Part shown: piece by piece, positions 1 to 28,675 of the stretch | How positions within the stretch are numbered: the first letter of the stretch is position 1 | How the letters are laid out: each line of letters begins with the position of its first letter | Assembly: GCF_032854445.1 (NCBI RefSeq) | Contig: NC_088295.1 | Coordinates: 58,137,249-58,201,248 of the forward strand | Direction of reading: 5' to 3' | Origin: Liolophura sinensis | Taxonomy: Eukaryota > Mollusca > Polyplacophora > Chitonida > Chitonidae | DNA length: 64,000 nucleotides | The notes under the pieces: model-generated | What the model was told of the DNA's origin: nothing | The model's database searches: none | The model's input: the letters and a program-made list of their open reading frames with translations, nothing else | Position numbers and translations under genes: made by a program

Positions 1-225
1 TATCAGTGATGTCACATCTAGAATCTATGTTGGTCTGTGGTGACCAAGAGGGTATCAGTGACATCACATCCAGAATCTACGGTGGTCTGTGGTGACCACA
101 AAGGTATCAGTGACATCACATCCAGAATCTACAGTGGTCAGTGGTGACCACAAGGGTATCAGTGACATCACATCCAGAATCTACGGTGGTTTGTGGTGAC
201 CAAAAGGGTATTAGCGAGGTCACAT
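1..225. repeat. 52-bp minisatellite, about 4.3 copies, cut by the window edge
   Basis: Units begin at 1, 53, 105 and 157 with the phrase tatcagtgacatcac, and a decayed partial unit starts at 209. Units differ by a few substitutions and the spacing is exactly 52 bp. It lies downstream of the MTF-1 stop codon, and the array may continue beyond the left edge. Confidence 0.9.
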
Positions 226-885
226 CTATATTTTTGGCTTGAAATTCCCATGTAGCTCGTTTTAAGGCCCTTTCTGTGAATGCATTTATAAACTTTTATG
301 TATGTATGTATTTTGAATGATGAAATCTGACAGTCTGTGCATCATCATCCCTGTATGGTCAGAAAATGCAACAGTACATGTAGAATCCAAAGTTTCAAAT
401 GCATTTTACTAAGTTCCAAAAAGATAACTGTAACTACTACCATGAACAGTGTTTAAATGTCTTTCATCTGTCAAATTTCAGAGTAGTATTTTCCTTCCTT
501 TTAACAGTGGGAAGACAAAATGTAATAATAAAAGTAAGCTAATTGGAATATAGCTGAATTAAAAAAGAACACAAATGCATACGAAACAGAACTTCTGAAA
601 CATTAAACAATCTAACCTCAGCGCAGTTTCAGAGCACTGGGATGCATTTCTCTTCACAAGGTCTGTTTTTCAATACATGTACATGCATGTATTCAAGACA
701 AAAAATCCCCAAAAAACACACAAAAACAATAATGAATTCACCTGAAACTTGGAACACATGTAATTCTATATAAAAAAAAAAGACTATGGGAAAATTTTAT
801 AAACTAAAACAAGATCATCATCATCTTTAAGTTTCCATGGCCATGGCATTTAAAGAGTTTCATTTTCGTTTTCCAAGGATAAAAG

Positions 886-1203
886 AGTGAGTGAGTGCTT
901 GGGGTTTAACGTCATAGTAAACAATTTTTCAGTCATATGACGACGAAGGAATCATTAGGGTGCATGTAATGTGCCTCCTTGTTGCAGGACAGATTTCCAC
1001 CGCTCTTTTATTTAGTGCTGCTTCACTGAGACGACTTACCGAAGGCAAGTAAGCCGCCCCGCCCGAGCCATTATACTGATACGGGTCAACCAGTCGTTGC
1101 ACTATCCCCTTCATGCTGAACGCCAAGCGAGGAAGTTACAACTTCCTCTTTTAAAGTCTTAGGTGTGACTCGATCAAGGATTGATCCTGGATCTACCGGT
1201 CCC
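886..1203 (-). repeat. SINE family B, near full length
   Basis: In reverse complement it begins near gggaccggtagatccagga and ends in ttgttta/ctatgacgttaaacc followed by a CACT-rich tail. It is closely similar to the plus-strand copy at 33599-33924, including an open stretch of about 65 codons that is shared by both and is not a gene. Confidence 0.85.
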
Positions 1204-2369
1204 AAGGATAAAAGAAGAAAGTTGAGGACAAGAATGTGAGAGTGTAATAGACTGGCAGGCAGAATGCTTTTACAGTAGACAAAACTGCGACAGATTTCAG
1301 TCTGGACATGATGAGAAAGTTAATGTCACATATGTAGACTGGGAATGACTCATGTGAGTAATACCAGACGGAAAATTATCAGTCTACAGGTACTTTGATA
1401 TGATCTTAACTTCCATGGCAACCAGTGAGGCAAGCATTACATTTCCATCACAGCTACATACTCTTAAATGTGAAGAGGATATCGTTCAAATGGACCCTGT
1501 CTGCTACAGTTTTCAGACATTTTACAGACTTAACAAATTGAATACTGTAATAGTGGTCATTTCAGACTAACAATACCGCAGGGATGGCGATTCACCAGCC
1601 AAGTTCGTTTCACGTCTTTTCAGCCTGATTTAATCATATAAATCATGAATAAATAAATCAACATCTATACAGGTCTATAGATAACAATATATATACACAA
1701 ACAGATGAAAATCAAAACGTAGGTGTAGAACAGCACAAAACAAACCAGAACCAGTTGAACTGGACACATCAGGGTAAAATATCACCAGGAGCAAAGCTGT
1801 TTTTAAACAGTGTAATTTACAGTACTAAATTGTAGATTGCTACAAAAAAACCTCAACACATATACTAAAAACACAGTTCTACAACATGACTGATTGTACA
1901 ACGTAATTCTAAATTTGTGCATTTTACTAACTGTTGATGCAGATTTGAGTGTCAAAGATGGTGCCTTTGATTTTTCTTTTTGCTTTTTGATTTCTGCATA
2001 ATATGCAGTATGGTCAAAAATATTTCACTTCTCTGATGAAGGTCATGATGGATGTCTTTGATAGCAGGCATGAAATACAAACTGGGTCAATTCTATTTCC
2101 AACCACCTGCTCAGGAGTTTGCAGCAGATGTAACTTGGCTATGGCTAAACAGCACTACTTGCCTGCTGCCAGCTGGTAATATACACTGCCCAGTAAAGCT
2201 GTGTTTCCGCAATTGCATTGGCAATTGCATTCTTTGGATAACATCAATCCTATAAATACATGTATGTCGGACTGTTAACATACAGTGAATGGAGCATGTT
2301 CCATTTTTAACCCATCAAATGAGCATTTACAGCTGGTCTGGATAGATGGGGAAGTAGAAAGGGGTTCGC

Positions 2370-2740
2370 ACACCTTAATGATTTCAATTTTCCAGGCTTT
2401 TTCCAAACGTTTTCAGGCCCAAAGTTTGCACTTTCCAGGCTACTATCCAGTTAAGCATGCACAAGCTTCAAGCCATGTAAAATAAACCTACTAGCTGAAC
2501 TTCTTCAAACACAGCAGTGCATCAAGCAATTTCCAAGCTGCTGGAATAAAAATTTCTCCAAGAGAAAGTCAGTGAACTACATGTACATGTACTGTATATA
2601 CGATTTAAGCTCAGTTTAGTTCTTAAGCCTTCCTGCATAAATATAGATCAGTCTACAATACAAAGCTTGTGCTCAATTCCATAAATTTTCCAGGTCCACC
2701 CACTAAACCCCAATGATTTTCCAGGCTTTTTAAATGAACC
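2370..2740. repeat. Decayed interspersed repeat
   Basis: Phrases of the type ttttccaggcttttt and ccaatgattttccaggc recur at both ends and in the middle. The left side has a ggttcgcacacc motif like some hAT-type termini. The boundaries are not certain and no coding capacity is visible. Confidence 0.3.
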
Positions 2741-2838
2741 GTGTAGTCATGAATCTGACACGGTCAGCACACTGGTCACGGAAACACTTTGTTGAACATG
2801 GCAACAAAAAATGCACATGCATGGCCTTGTAATATGGG

Positions 2839-18129
<15,291 letters not shown>

Positions 18130-18267
18130 AAATATATAACAAGAATTTCTATTGGACGGCTGTTTTGGAATGAACCAATTAGAAGCTTTGTAACATCGAG
18201 AATACCATCCACCCGGAAGTAAAACCTATGTGAACCTTCGTGGGCCCTTTTCCGCTAGCTATCCAAG
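18130..18267. promoter_or_regulatory. Probable bidirectional promoter between MTF-1 and RPS4
   Basis: The two start codons face away from each other over 138 bp. The interval holds CCAAT boxes in both orientations (attgg 18151-18155, ccaat 18175-18179), an ETS-type core ccggaagt at 18213-18220, and an AT-rich stretch nearest MTF-1. Close to RPS4 the pyrimidine run ccctttt/ccgc (about 18245-18254) is the likely 5'TOP start of the ribosomal transcript. The transcription starts themselves are inferred. Confidence 0.75.
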
Positions 18268-21200
18268 ATGGTGGGTTTAGGCTGTGGTTGTCAGTAATAA
18301 AATCAAGCGTAATCGTTACACTTTTTACATGTTGTTCAACACACAATGGCTGTTGTGAAGAAAACAGAACACGGCCCTTTCAGTTTAACGCAATTTGAGC
18401 CTGTTATCTTTGCCGATTGACTGAAATCATAGTGTTGAGTTTATAGATAGATATGTGTTAAACAAGCATGTTGTTAGACATTTATTGTGAAGCCCAAAGT
18501 AAAATGGGTTAGATCTGACCTACAGTCTGCACTAAACGCAATATTTTAATAAGCTCTAGAGTTGGTCCGAAATATCCGTTTTCTTAGACGTAATGTTTTC
18601 CTGAACGAGAGGACATTCGGACAACTGGTGGCACTTTACTTCAGTGATTCAAAACCAATCTGAACGCGATAAGCAGTTTTGCTTGTTGAACAGAGTAACT
18701 GTTAAAGCATCAGCTCTAGGCATACACATATGCACAAACACAACTGCTGTTGCAGTCGAAGGAGCTCTCATCTATTCGAACTCAGGCTTCTCAGCCCGTA
18801 CGATATTCATTTGTTGTTCTCGACGTACGCTATATCCATAGGAATCTATGCATGTAGGATAAGTTGAGATGCCAGTTAGGAGTTCAAATGCATTAGATCT
18901 TTGGGTTGCAATGGGGTAGCGAGACTTGACATGCACTTGATATTGATTAACAGAACAAAATAAAATGTCACATTGACATTTCAGACAGCTACCATTTTGT
19001 TAACAGAAATGTTGCCGAATCTTGCAGTGCACACAAGCACCCGGCTCGCGTACTTCATTAAATATCTGTTCATTGGAATTTTACATTGGAAATCATGCCT
19101 ACATTCGTGGTAACTTATAGAAAAAGCAAAGGGGAAATAGGAAATGTTAATTTGAAATGTTGCTAGTTTATCAGTTGTGAAAAGCAGCTGCGACCTCAAA
19201 CTTCAAAGGCCACTGACTGTGACTGATTTGCTAATTTGACCACAGCTGCTCTTTTGTTGGGAGTGTGGTGGCGCTGCACCCTGAAATGCGAATGTGACTT
19301 GTAGTACATATGATACTCTGCCTCTACTCCTTGACTATCTAAAATTTCAATGGGTGTGACCCATTTAATCTTGGATGGCCACAATTAGTCAGGGATTACG
19401 CTGACGTTAGGTTTGACAAAATTTTGTTTGGCCAAGGATGGCCCCAAAGCAAGTCAGAGTGTGCTTCGTTCAAAAGCCTGATTCATTTAGCTGCCCTTGT
19501 CAGATAAATGTATACCGGGTCTGTCAATACAGATGTTCGCTTTGAGCATCAGCTAGGAACCTGTACATATATATCACTGCAATAACTTCATTTTCAGTAA
19601 GATTGGGACAAGTAAAATTAAATTTATTCCATCAATTTGATCTGTCCACTTGGATTAGTCAAGTTTAAAATTTCCAGCCCGTATTTGATTCTGACCTGTT
19701 CTGTCTCCGACAATCCGGCAGTTGTCAATGTTGAACCCTGATAGGTTGGCTAGGGAAAATGCAGAAAGTGTTGTTTAAACTGCTTCACCAGAAAACTCGT
19801 AATTAGTTCATTATAGTCTCTTTGACTGCCATTTGTTATCATATGTTGCCGTGTGTGTATACGCGGAGAGGTTCTGTTTTATGATTTTATTGCTTTGTTT
19901 TTGACAGGGTTACCGAGGGCTGAGGAAGCATATGAAGCGCCTTACGGCGCCCAAACATTGGATGCTGGATAAACTGGGTGGTGTCTTTGTAAGTAACAAT
20001 AATATTGTGTAAATGTGATGACAAAATATGATTGACGATCTTTAATTATGGTGGATAAGTATGTGTAATTTGTGGTGTTTATGCTTTAAGTTGGATGGGG
20101 CCTCCGTGGCTCAGTCGTAATGACCCAGAAGCCTCTCACCAATGCAGTCGCTGTGAGTTCAAGTCTAGCTCATGCTGGTTTCCTCTCCGGCCGTAAGTGG
20201 GAAGGTCTGCGAGCAACCAGGTCTTTCCACCCACCATAATGCTGGCCACCTACGTATAAGTCAAATATTCTTGAGTACGGCGTAAAACGCCAATTAAATA
20301 TATTAACACCGATATAATTGGTGATGAAATTCTAACAATTAAATCTGTGTGAGGAATAGTAATATAGAGAACGGAGAAATCCCAAGTGGAGATATCCTTA
20401 TACTGTACGTGTATCTGAATGTCTAGTTCTCTCAGTGAGACATATAGAGATTTTAAGAATCCACATACAGTTGACGCCTGAATTGCTTACATTTGCACAG
20501 CAGTACTTTTTCAGCATGGCACAGCATTACTTTTTCAAAAATACTTTTTGTAATGCTTTCGTTAAGAAATCAGATAAATATTTGGCGGTACGGCTTATCG
20601 ATCCCACAATAAAGCGAGTTTGGTTTATATAGTTCCTCCAGTGTGTTTTTTTTTAAATAGTTCTTCCCGTGTTCATTTCTAATAGTCCAGTGTTTTTTAA
20701 ATACCGGTAGTTCCCCAAGTGGTTGTTTTTTTTTTTTACAAAGTTCCTCCGGAGTACAGGGTCGTTGTGATAAACGTAAAAGCATGAAGTCCATACAGAA
20801 AAGAATTCGACACTAGAATTCTAGAACTAAACTACCGGGCAAAAGAAACGTATAACCTTGTTCAGCACCACAAGAAAGAGAAAGAAAGACAGACAGTATC
20901 AACATGATAAGCATTATATTGCAATAAACCAGTTTCCAAGTTCTGTTCAAAAATTCAAAGCCATATGGATATTACACTTGCTGTCAAGCCGAGTAAAGAA
21001 GGCATGGGGTAAATCTGAAAAATTACACAAATGCAAGTAAAGGGACTCCCTTAAAAAGGTGTACCTAATGTCCTATCATGTCATAAGACAGATCGTTAGT
21101 AGCGTGTTTGAGCACCCATTGAATCAATTAAAGCCAAAATACGTCTCCTCATGGAAGTCGTCAGCCGCCAATCAAATAAATCAATAAATATAATATTGGA

Positions 21201-24200
21201 TATCTCCCGTCTCCCGTCCATATCTGAAGCTGATATCCTAGGAAAGTGAAGTTCAGACTTCTGAAAAAAAAAATACACACTTAAGACTTTACAAACATAG
21301 CTCAGTTTTCTGTCATATACATGGTGACACAAGAATTCTCCTACAGTCATGGACTAATAGCCCTGAATTCATCAGAGAGGAAATTCTGTATTGCATCTGT
21401 ATACATCCCCACGTACTGTTACGTGTTCACTACGAACCTCGTATGTGTTTAAGAGGACATCACGTGACGGCATTTTCTACACAAGTTATATGTTAAGTTA
21501 TACGCCCCTCTTTATGGTGTTCAAAATGCGACATAATTTACATGTTTTTAAATAGAAAAGAATATAGGTTAAATTTATACTTTTTTGCTCTGGCCTAGCC
21601 CTTGCAGGCTCAGTCGGCTAAAGTATTACTGTACCTTCTAAATAATTGCAGACACTTGCTAATTGAGACTCACTGGAAGTAAGTGGGTAGATCACAGAAG
21701 TCTCCCACGAAGCGCTCACAGCAGGTCGTATTGACATGCCAGCTAGCCCAGCTGGAGTATACGCCTGTAAGGCCAGACTTTCCCGACAACTTGTACACGG
21801 CAACTCATGATTTCAGTATACTCATTTTTCAGTATACTCGCTTGTTTAAGAAAAATGAAAGACAAAAACATTGATACTGGGACATCAACATAGTGAAAAT
21901 ATCTTTTTGCCATTTCTCTACTCAAAACTTCCACCATGCCGTTTTTCCTAGCAGTGTTTTATAAACTATGCTATCCGATATTTGATGTTAAGTCGATGGT
22001 TGTGTGGCGTTATTTACAGGGGAACATTGAACACCCTGTCGCATTAGGTGTTATATCCGCAGGATTGTGTTGAATCGATGATTGTTAGTCTTCCTACCAT
22101 CTTGTTTTGTTTTTTTGAGCCCATGTAAGAATGGAACGTGGATGGTATGCATTTTATTATTGAATTAACAATGTTGCCTTACAGATGTGGATGAAACACC
22201 TGAAGCTCGCGTGTCCCGACTTGTAGGTAGACAGGTTCTTTAGTGACCATGTGTCTACTTTGCCGTTAACATTACATTAATCTGATACCTGACTCTCAGT
22301 GAGGAGGGAAGAGGACTACACACTTTTTAGATTAATTAAAAAAGATAGTTGTAACATATTACCACAGGTATTTCAAGACAAGTTAGTAGTGCATGTACAT
22401 CCATGTATATATGTCGTTAAATTAGCTAAAACAGGCTTTATACTTTTATTATGGGAGGAAAATCATTTCCAGATGCAAAATCATACATATATGTTCTGTG
22501 TCCTGTGTGGAAAAATGTGATCCCTCTTGCCAATTTGGTGAGGCTCACTGAGGCGACTACCGGTAATCTCCTACTCCCCGCAGAGAGTTTACTACTTAAA
22601 ACAACATACCTGGCAAGGGACTGTGGTATACAGTTTCTGAAATGCGTTTGTAATTATTGAGAAGGTATGGTGATTGCGTTCTTGCCGTGATGGATCTACC
22701 CATATGTATGACCTGTTATTCAAATTCCGATTCTACTTATGTGTGTGCGACTTCAGTTCACGAGGGATTCAGGTACCAGGTGAAAGGCAGTTATTTACTC
22801 TGGGTTCTTTGATTTCCTCCAGGTTCTTCGGTTTTATCCAGGTTCTTTGGTTTCCTCCAGGTTTTTGGTTTCCTCCACCTGTAAGCCTAGCTGTGGTTGT
22901 TGAAGTAAAAACTTTCAAAAGCCTAAAGTACTGAATTAAAGCCCAATGAAATAAATTATTTTGTTTTGGCTGTCATATCTTCAATCCTTGATCAGTTTTC
23001 CCAGAGTTGAAAAAATTCTAAAAGGCACTTGTGAAGCCACCTTTGTCTGACAAGTGACATTTGTGGACGTTTGTTGCCAAGAGGAAATTCTTCTTTATAC
23101 GGTCGTTATATACATACTTCATATGTATAGAGCAGACAAAAAGGTTGAAACAGTTGCTTTTTTTTCTGTTTAATTTCCATGTATTGAGAATTTTTTGTTT
23201 AACTGTATTTGTGGTGTTCCCTTTGCTCATAATTTTTGTAAGTATCACAGATTTTTGCTTTAAAAATGATTACTGAATTATGGCTAAAAAGTTTTAAATC
23301 TCCTCTTACATGTGAGTTACCACTTCTGGGATCATAGTCAGCATGCGAGTGATATATTTGAATAATGGAAAATTTGACGATTGTATACCCTTAAAAAAAC
23401 CCCCAAAAAACAACCCTTGATACTTGATAATCACCGCTTTGATTCTGTTTTTACAGGCCCCTAGAGCAAGCACTGGCCCACACAAGCTGAGGGAGTGCCT
23501 TCCCTTGATTGTGTTCCTCCGTAACAGGCTAAAATATGCTCTGACCTACACTGAGGTGAAGAAGATTGTGAAACAGAGACTGATCAAGGTTGACGGCAAG
23601 GTCCGCACTGATATGGGATTTCCTGGTGGATTTATGGGTAATTTCTTGTACAGTGACACTATTTAATATTGGAGGTTTCTGGAAAATTTCATGACTATTT
23701 TGAGGCCTCAAAAATTCAGGCTGAAGTCAAAAGTGCAATAACTATTTTCATTCGTAAGAAACACGGATACCTTTTATTATGATTGTTTTTACCCAAAAGT
23801 TGTTCCCATGTTTTAGTTTTTTTGTTGGTTTGTATGAATTTCTTCATGTGCATGCTTTACCATTAAGATTAGGTTAACTAAATCTGAATCTACGAGTTGT
23901 AGAAATAAGCTGCTTTATGAGAACAGTATCAAAATGGAAAAGAAGTAATCAGCATCTCTCCCTTTAGTGGTAGAAGTCGTCTCCAAGCATACAAACATTG
24001 ATATTTTTTTAATTCTGGCTGGGGGGAGGCGGGGGGAGGGAGGGTAAGCACACCAGTGTGGCGCAATGATCCAGGAGCCTCTCACCTATGAGGTCGCTGT
24101 GAAATCAAATCCAGCTAAAGCTGGCTTCCTCTCCTGCTGCACGTGGGACTGTCTGCCAGCAAGCTGTGAATGGTTGTGGGTTTTCCTTTTTTCTCTGCTC

Positions 24201-27200
24201 AGTTTCCTCCCGCTGTAATGCTGGCCAGTGTTGTATATGTCAAATATTCTTGAGTGCTTATCAAATACATAAATTCTTGGCACATTTCGAAGCCATGGTG
24301 TCTGTCTGTAGATTTTGTGGTCAAACTTGTGCCAATATCAACTCCTTCCAGACGGTCGCTAAATGTAGTTTACCATACGCATTTGGCATACATACTGAGG
24401 GATACAGTTCTAGCTATTTACATGTGGTAATACTTACTATCTAGTTTGCAATGGACATGGTAACATTAAATATGAACGTGACAGATCATGATTAAGAGAT
24501 TAATGAAAATGTGAAAAATCATCCTGTCTGGTGTGATTGGAAAGTTGGAGCTAGAGCAGATGTGACTCGAACAGGGTGTAGCGTGGCCATGTATTATTCT
24601 CTTGGGCTATACATATAGTACCCATGCATTAGGTTTGCATTTAATAAGGATTTCACATGTAATATTGCACACACCTTAGTAAACTCAATTTACCATTAAA
24701 CTCATCAACTACTCTTATGAGACTGTGAATTGTGTCTGATGGTAATGAATCTATTTCAGATGTTATCACCATTGAAAAGACCGCAGAGAACTTCAGATTG
24801 ATCTACGACGTGAAAGGACGATTCACAGTTCACAGAATAAAACCAGAAGAGGCAAAGGTAATTGTGACTTCTTCATTCATACATTGTGTGAACGTTCAAT
24901 TTTGAGTATTTAATTACTGTAAATCCTCTAAATGTTTACCCTAATATGTGCATTTTTATATGCACCTGAAAGTTATAAGATGTTATTTTTGGCGTTGAAA
25001 CTTGCATTTTCCATTAGAATGCCCAGCAAAGTCTAACCATAATCCATAAAAATGGTCTACTTAGGCTCTGGACAAAATTATGGGGAATTTACACCATGTC
25101 AGAGTTTCAGTCATCGATGTGAAGAAAACCAGCTTCTGGTTAATCATTTACTATGTGTTATGTTTTTTTTTTTGATCTGAAAAGTTGCGAATTTTCTGGA
25201 AGGCAAGGCAACGACACATTTACTCTAGCTCTCTAATGCTGAAGGTATTTTCCGAATAATAGTCCAAGCAGAAGCCTATGGCAGATAAAAGTTGTGGACT
25301 TCGGCAATGAAGGCCTCAGTGATAAATATAGATTTCTTGGAAATTGGACATAATGGAAGAATATTTCTTCCACTGCTTGAGCTGTTGATTCAGTTTGGCC
25401 TACTATATCATTTACAAGGAACTCTGGTGACCCTGTTTAAATAGCCCAGCTACAGATGCACAGCCTGTGTATTCCTGGTTCAGGTCATAGCTTTTGGAGG
25501 AGGTTGTGTGGGTGACCTTGACCCCTAATAAACATTAGGGGGTCATAAGGTGAATAAGGTTTGAATAAGGTGTAAAATAAAATGACAACGTCGAGCAAAT
25601 GGGTGGTGTGAAATGATGTGTGAATCTTGAAAAATTTATCCAGTCATAGGTTTGTGGGACCTGGGCTGTGACGTAGTCTTTACCCATTAACTCTATTAAC
25701 GACCTCAGGAAACATTGAACTACATGTAATGCCTAAGAATCGTTAGGAGATTGTATATGACCCGGATACATGTAGCCAAAGGTATTTGGTATACACTGAA
25801 TTCCTCAAGGCACCACTAAAAGTCAATCAAGTTCTTTATATAACATGCATAAGTTAGAGTTTTTTTTTTTAGCATCGAGACCTGTATGTCTTAAAAACAG
25901 GGTTAAGTGATGTCCTGCAGAAAGACATGGCTGACACAAATGACTTCATACTTGCAAACATGCATGACTTCACTCCAGCGTAACTGCCTTACTCTTTGTC
26001 ATATCTGTGAGATTTATTGTAACATAATATTATCACATCACATCAGGGAAATTTTTCGGAAACTGACATGGATGTTTTTCAAGACTCTTCATTTTCAGGT
26101 GATAGATGTTATTATTCATGGTAAATCTTTTTTGAACCATGGTGCTACTGTTAACTCTTTTCCATAGGATATCATTTTAATACTTCTGCCTGGTTTCGTG
26201 TAGGACTCAGGTAGCACTTCAAATACTTTAAAACTGAACTGATTGGCTTCCCTCAGCATGAAAACTAACACTGTTTTCTTGCCTGTTTATTACAGTACAA
26301 GCTGTGTAAAGTTCGGCGTGTTCAGACTGGCCCCAAGGGAGTGCCCCTGCTGTACACCCACGACGGGCGCACCATCCGTTATCCCGACCCTCTGATCAAG
26401 GTCAATGACACAGTTCTCCTGGACATTGCCACAAGCAAAATCAAGGACTTCATCAAGTTCGATTCAGGTAAAATCATGATGCCAATTTAACTATCCGATT
26501 CTTCAGGTCAACACTAAATTCAGACTGTTTGCAAGGTGTTTATTCAAGCCATATTCTGAAAACATTCTTCTGATTTGACTCGTACAGTTGTACATTTTGT
26601 GAGGCCCTGAAACTGGCCAATCTGACCAATGTAGTTCTGTCGCCAAAATTAAATTAAAAATGTGCATAAATTGCACTGAAAGTTGCTCTGTCTTGTGTGA
26701 AAAGGTTGGGGAATTAGGTTTCTGGGAGTAAATTTTAGGTGAAAATTATATTGCAGATTTTGTGTAAAACCAAAAAAACTTATTTATGGAGGTGTACATG
26801 ATCTTTTTGACTTCTGTTGCTACGGTTGAGATTTTTAGACTACTACAGTACTTATGCCGGGCATGTAGTAAGGTATCACATAGTAAGGTATAAGGTTTCC
26901 TGCACCCAAGGTCATGGTAGACAAGTCCTGTGTCACTGTTTTGGACATTTTGCCCTAAAAATGTGCCTTTTTAAAGGCAAATAATGACCATGAAATATTT
27001 TTGGTGCTGAATCTGTGACGCATTGGGTATATAAAACCCTCACAATCAGGAAAAATTAGAAACTTAAGTCGTGGACCAAATTTCTGGTCAGTTGCAGTAT
27101 TAAGTATGGCATAAAACACCAGTTAGTATTTGCTCATGTTGTTACAAGTCTTATGAAAAGGCATCAAAGAAATCATACACTAGATTCGGTGTAATGTAAT

Positions 27201-28201
27201 TCGTTGTCAAATTTATGCAGAAGAGGTTTGTATGGTTTAATTGTTAAGTGCAGTTTGATGGCTGAGCCATTCGGAATCATTTATAGCTAATCTTTCCATG
27301 ATTCATCATTTTCAGGAAACTTGTGCATGATCACTGGCGGTCATAACTTGGGACGAGTGGGTACTATCACCCACAGAGAGAGGCATCCAGGATCATTTGA
27401 CATTGTTCATGTCAAGGACAGTCTGGGACACTCATTTGCTACCAGGTAAGTGCAAATGTTTTATTGACAATGAGCTGGTTGTTAGCATGCTAACACAGCA
27501 CAAAGACCAAGGAGCCTGTCACCAATAAGACTGCTGTGAGGTTGTCTGGCTTATGCCAACTTTCTCTCCTGTTGTACGTGTGAAAGCCTGACCACAATTT
27601 TTCCCAGACCTGGTTTCGTCCTGCCATAATGCTGGCCACAGTCACCATTGACAATAACTTTGCAATATTTACTGTGTACAGAAAAAAAGGAGGTGGTGGG
27701 GGGGGGGGGGGGGGGGGTTGGTTTTATCAGGTATAAAATATACTAAACATTCCAGTATGGTCAAATAAATATGAATTCCTTTTGTGTACCCAAGATCTTT
27801 GTTGATATAGTGCATACCTAGCATTCCAGTTCCTACAGTTTTTGAAGAGCTAAAAGCTAATGAAGTTCTATCTTCAAAACTAATTGTAAGCTGAGAAATG
27901 CATTTGTGCTCCATGTTCCAGGTTTTGAAGAGCTAAGAGGGAGTGAGGGCTTATGTTGGAAACTATTTGTACACCTTAAAAAGAAGGCTGAAAAATGTAA
28001 TTGTAATCTGTCATATTAAGACGTTTCATAAATCTTTAAATATCTTGATGTTCGGATTTTTTTCCGTCTTCCAGATTGAGCTATGTGTTTGTGATCGGGA
28101 AAGGAAGCAAACCGTGGGTGTCCCTGCCCCGTGGTAAGGGAGTCCGGCTGTCTATCGCTGAGGAGAGAGACAGGAGACTGGCAGCCAAACAATCACAGTA
28201 A
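18268..28201 (+). CDS. RPS4: 40S ribosomal protein S4 (eS4)
   Basis: This is a small-subunit ribosomal protein of the cytoplasm. Seven coding exons join in phase: 18268-18270 (ATG only), 19908-19988, 23457-23637, 24760-24857, 26296-26467, 27316-27445 and 28075-28201. They total 263 aa, the usual length for eS4. Family blocks are easy to see: [14 protein letters not shown], the S4 RNA-binding region around [18 protein letters not shown] and KVDGKVRTD, a KOW-like central part with [14 protein letters not shown], and [19 protein letters not shown] then the basic end [20 protein letters not shown]. The ATG is chosen because it directly precedes a GTGGGT donor and lies just after a TOP-like pyrimidine tract. 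This gives an N-terminus of MGYRGLRKH, one residue longer than the vertebrate form, so the exact second exon acceptor deserves a check. A polyadenylation signal follows at 28245. Confidence 0.97.
20098..20305 (+). repeat. SINE family A, internally deleted head
   Basis: It begins ggcctccgtggctcagtcgt, lacking part of the A-box region, then has the B-box-like gagttcaagtc and ends cttgagtacggcgtaaaacg. It lies in RPS4 intron 2. Confidence 0.9.
24048..24277 (+). repeat. SINE family A, diverged
   Basis: It includes gcgcaatgatccaggagcct, the gctggcttcctctcctgc block and a shortened tail ending near ttcttgagtgcttatcaa. It lies in RPS4 intron 3. Confidence 0.85.
26505..26725 (+). repeat. Dispersed repeat family E, long copy
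   Basis: It shares gtttgcaaggtgtttattca, aggccctgaaactggccaat and ccaaaattaaattaaaaatg with the copy at 8905-9125. It starts about 40 bp after RPS4 exon 5. Confidence 0.65.
27478..27655 (+). repeat. SINE family A, strongly diverged
   Basis: Recognisable pieces are gctaacacagcacaaagacc, aggagcctgtcaccaataag and ataatgctggccacagtcac. The tail is lost. It lies in the last RPS4 intron, next to a G run at about 27697-27717. Confidence 0.7.
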
Positions 28202-28244
28202 ACTTCATGAACTGCTAACATTGCACTGTGAACACCTGTCGTGT

Positions 28245-28250
28245 AATAAA
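28245..28250 (+). terminator. Polyadenylation signal of RPS4
   Basis: AATAAA lies 44 bp after the RPS4 stop codon. The short 3'UTR is typical of ribosomal protein genes. Confidence 0.85.
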
Positions 28251-28675
28251 GAAAAAAAAATATCAAAAAACAGCTTGATTTGTTTTGTGTTGTATTGACT
28301 TATCCTTTTTTCTTTGGGTAATTTTTGTGCGAAAAGTATTCTTGAACATATACCTCAGACTGAATTACTAGTTGGCCTCAATTCAGATTTGAATAAGATG
28401 CTGTCAGTCAGACCTTGTCCCAAGGAGGCTGCTTGCACTGCACAAATTCAGCTTCCACTGGTTGTGTGTTTGTCTGCCTGTGTGGTGGTCGGATGATCGT
28501 CGGCAAGTACATGCACAGGCACCTGGCAGAGGGTGGTGATTTTCTCTTCGTTTTGTTTAATTGTACACCCGACTGCAGATTGTGCAATTGCAGGAATAGT
28601 TTCACCTAATTTCTCCAGTGTGCGGATGTGATGCCAGTGTACATTGTGATGATCTTGAATGTATTACATGTACCC

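Larger units (their letters stand above)
226..2838. other. MTF-1 3' flank and probable 3'UTR, no other gene seen
   Basis: The stretch after the MTF-1 stop (minus strand) is AT-rich with only short chance ORFs. It holds a SINE of family B (886-1203). At about 2370-2740 there is a decayed repeat in which the phrase ttttccaggcttttt recurs. I could not fix a polyadenylation site on the minus strand. Confidence 0.5.

Noticed and set aside
25600-25690. Box C/D snoRNA in an RPS4 intron (atgatgtg followed by ctga-like motifs)
   Set aside because: The C and D motifs are imperfect, no closing stem is visible and no guide element could be identified by eye.
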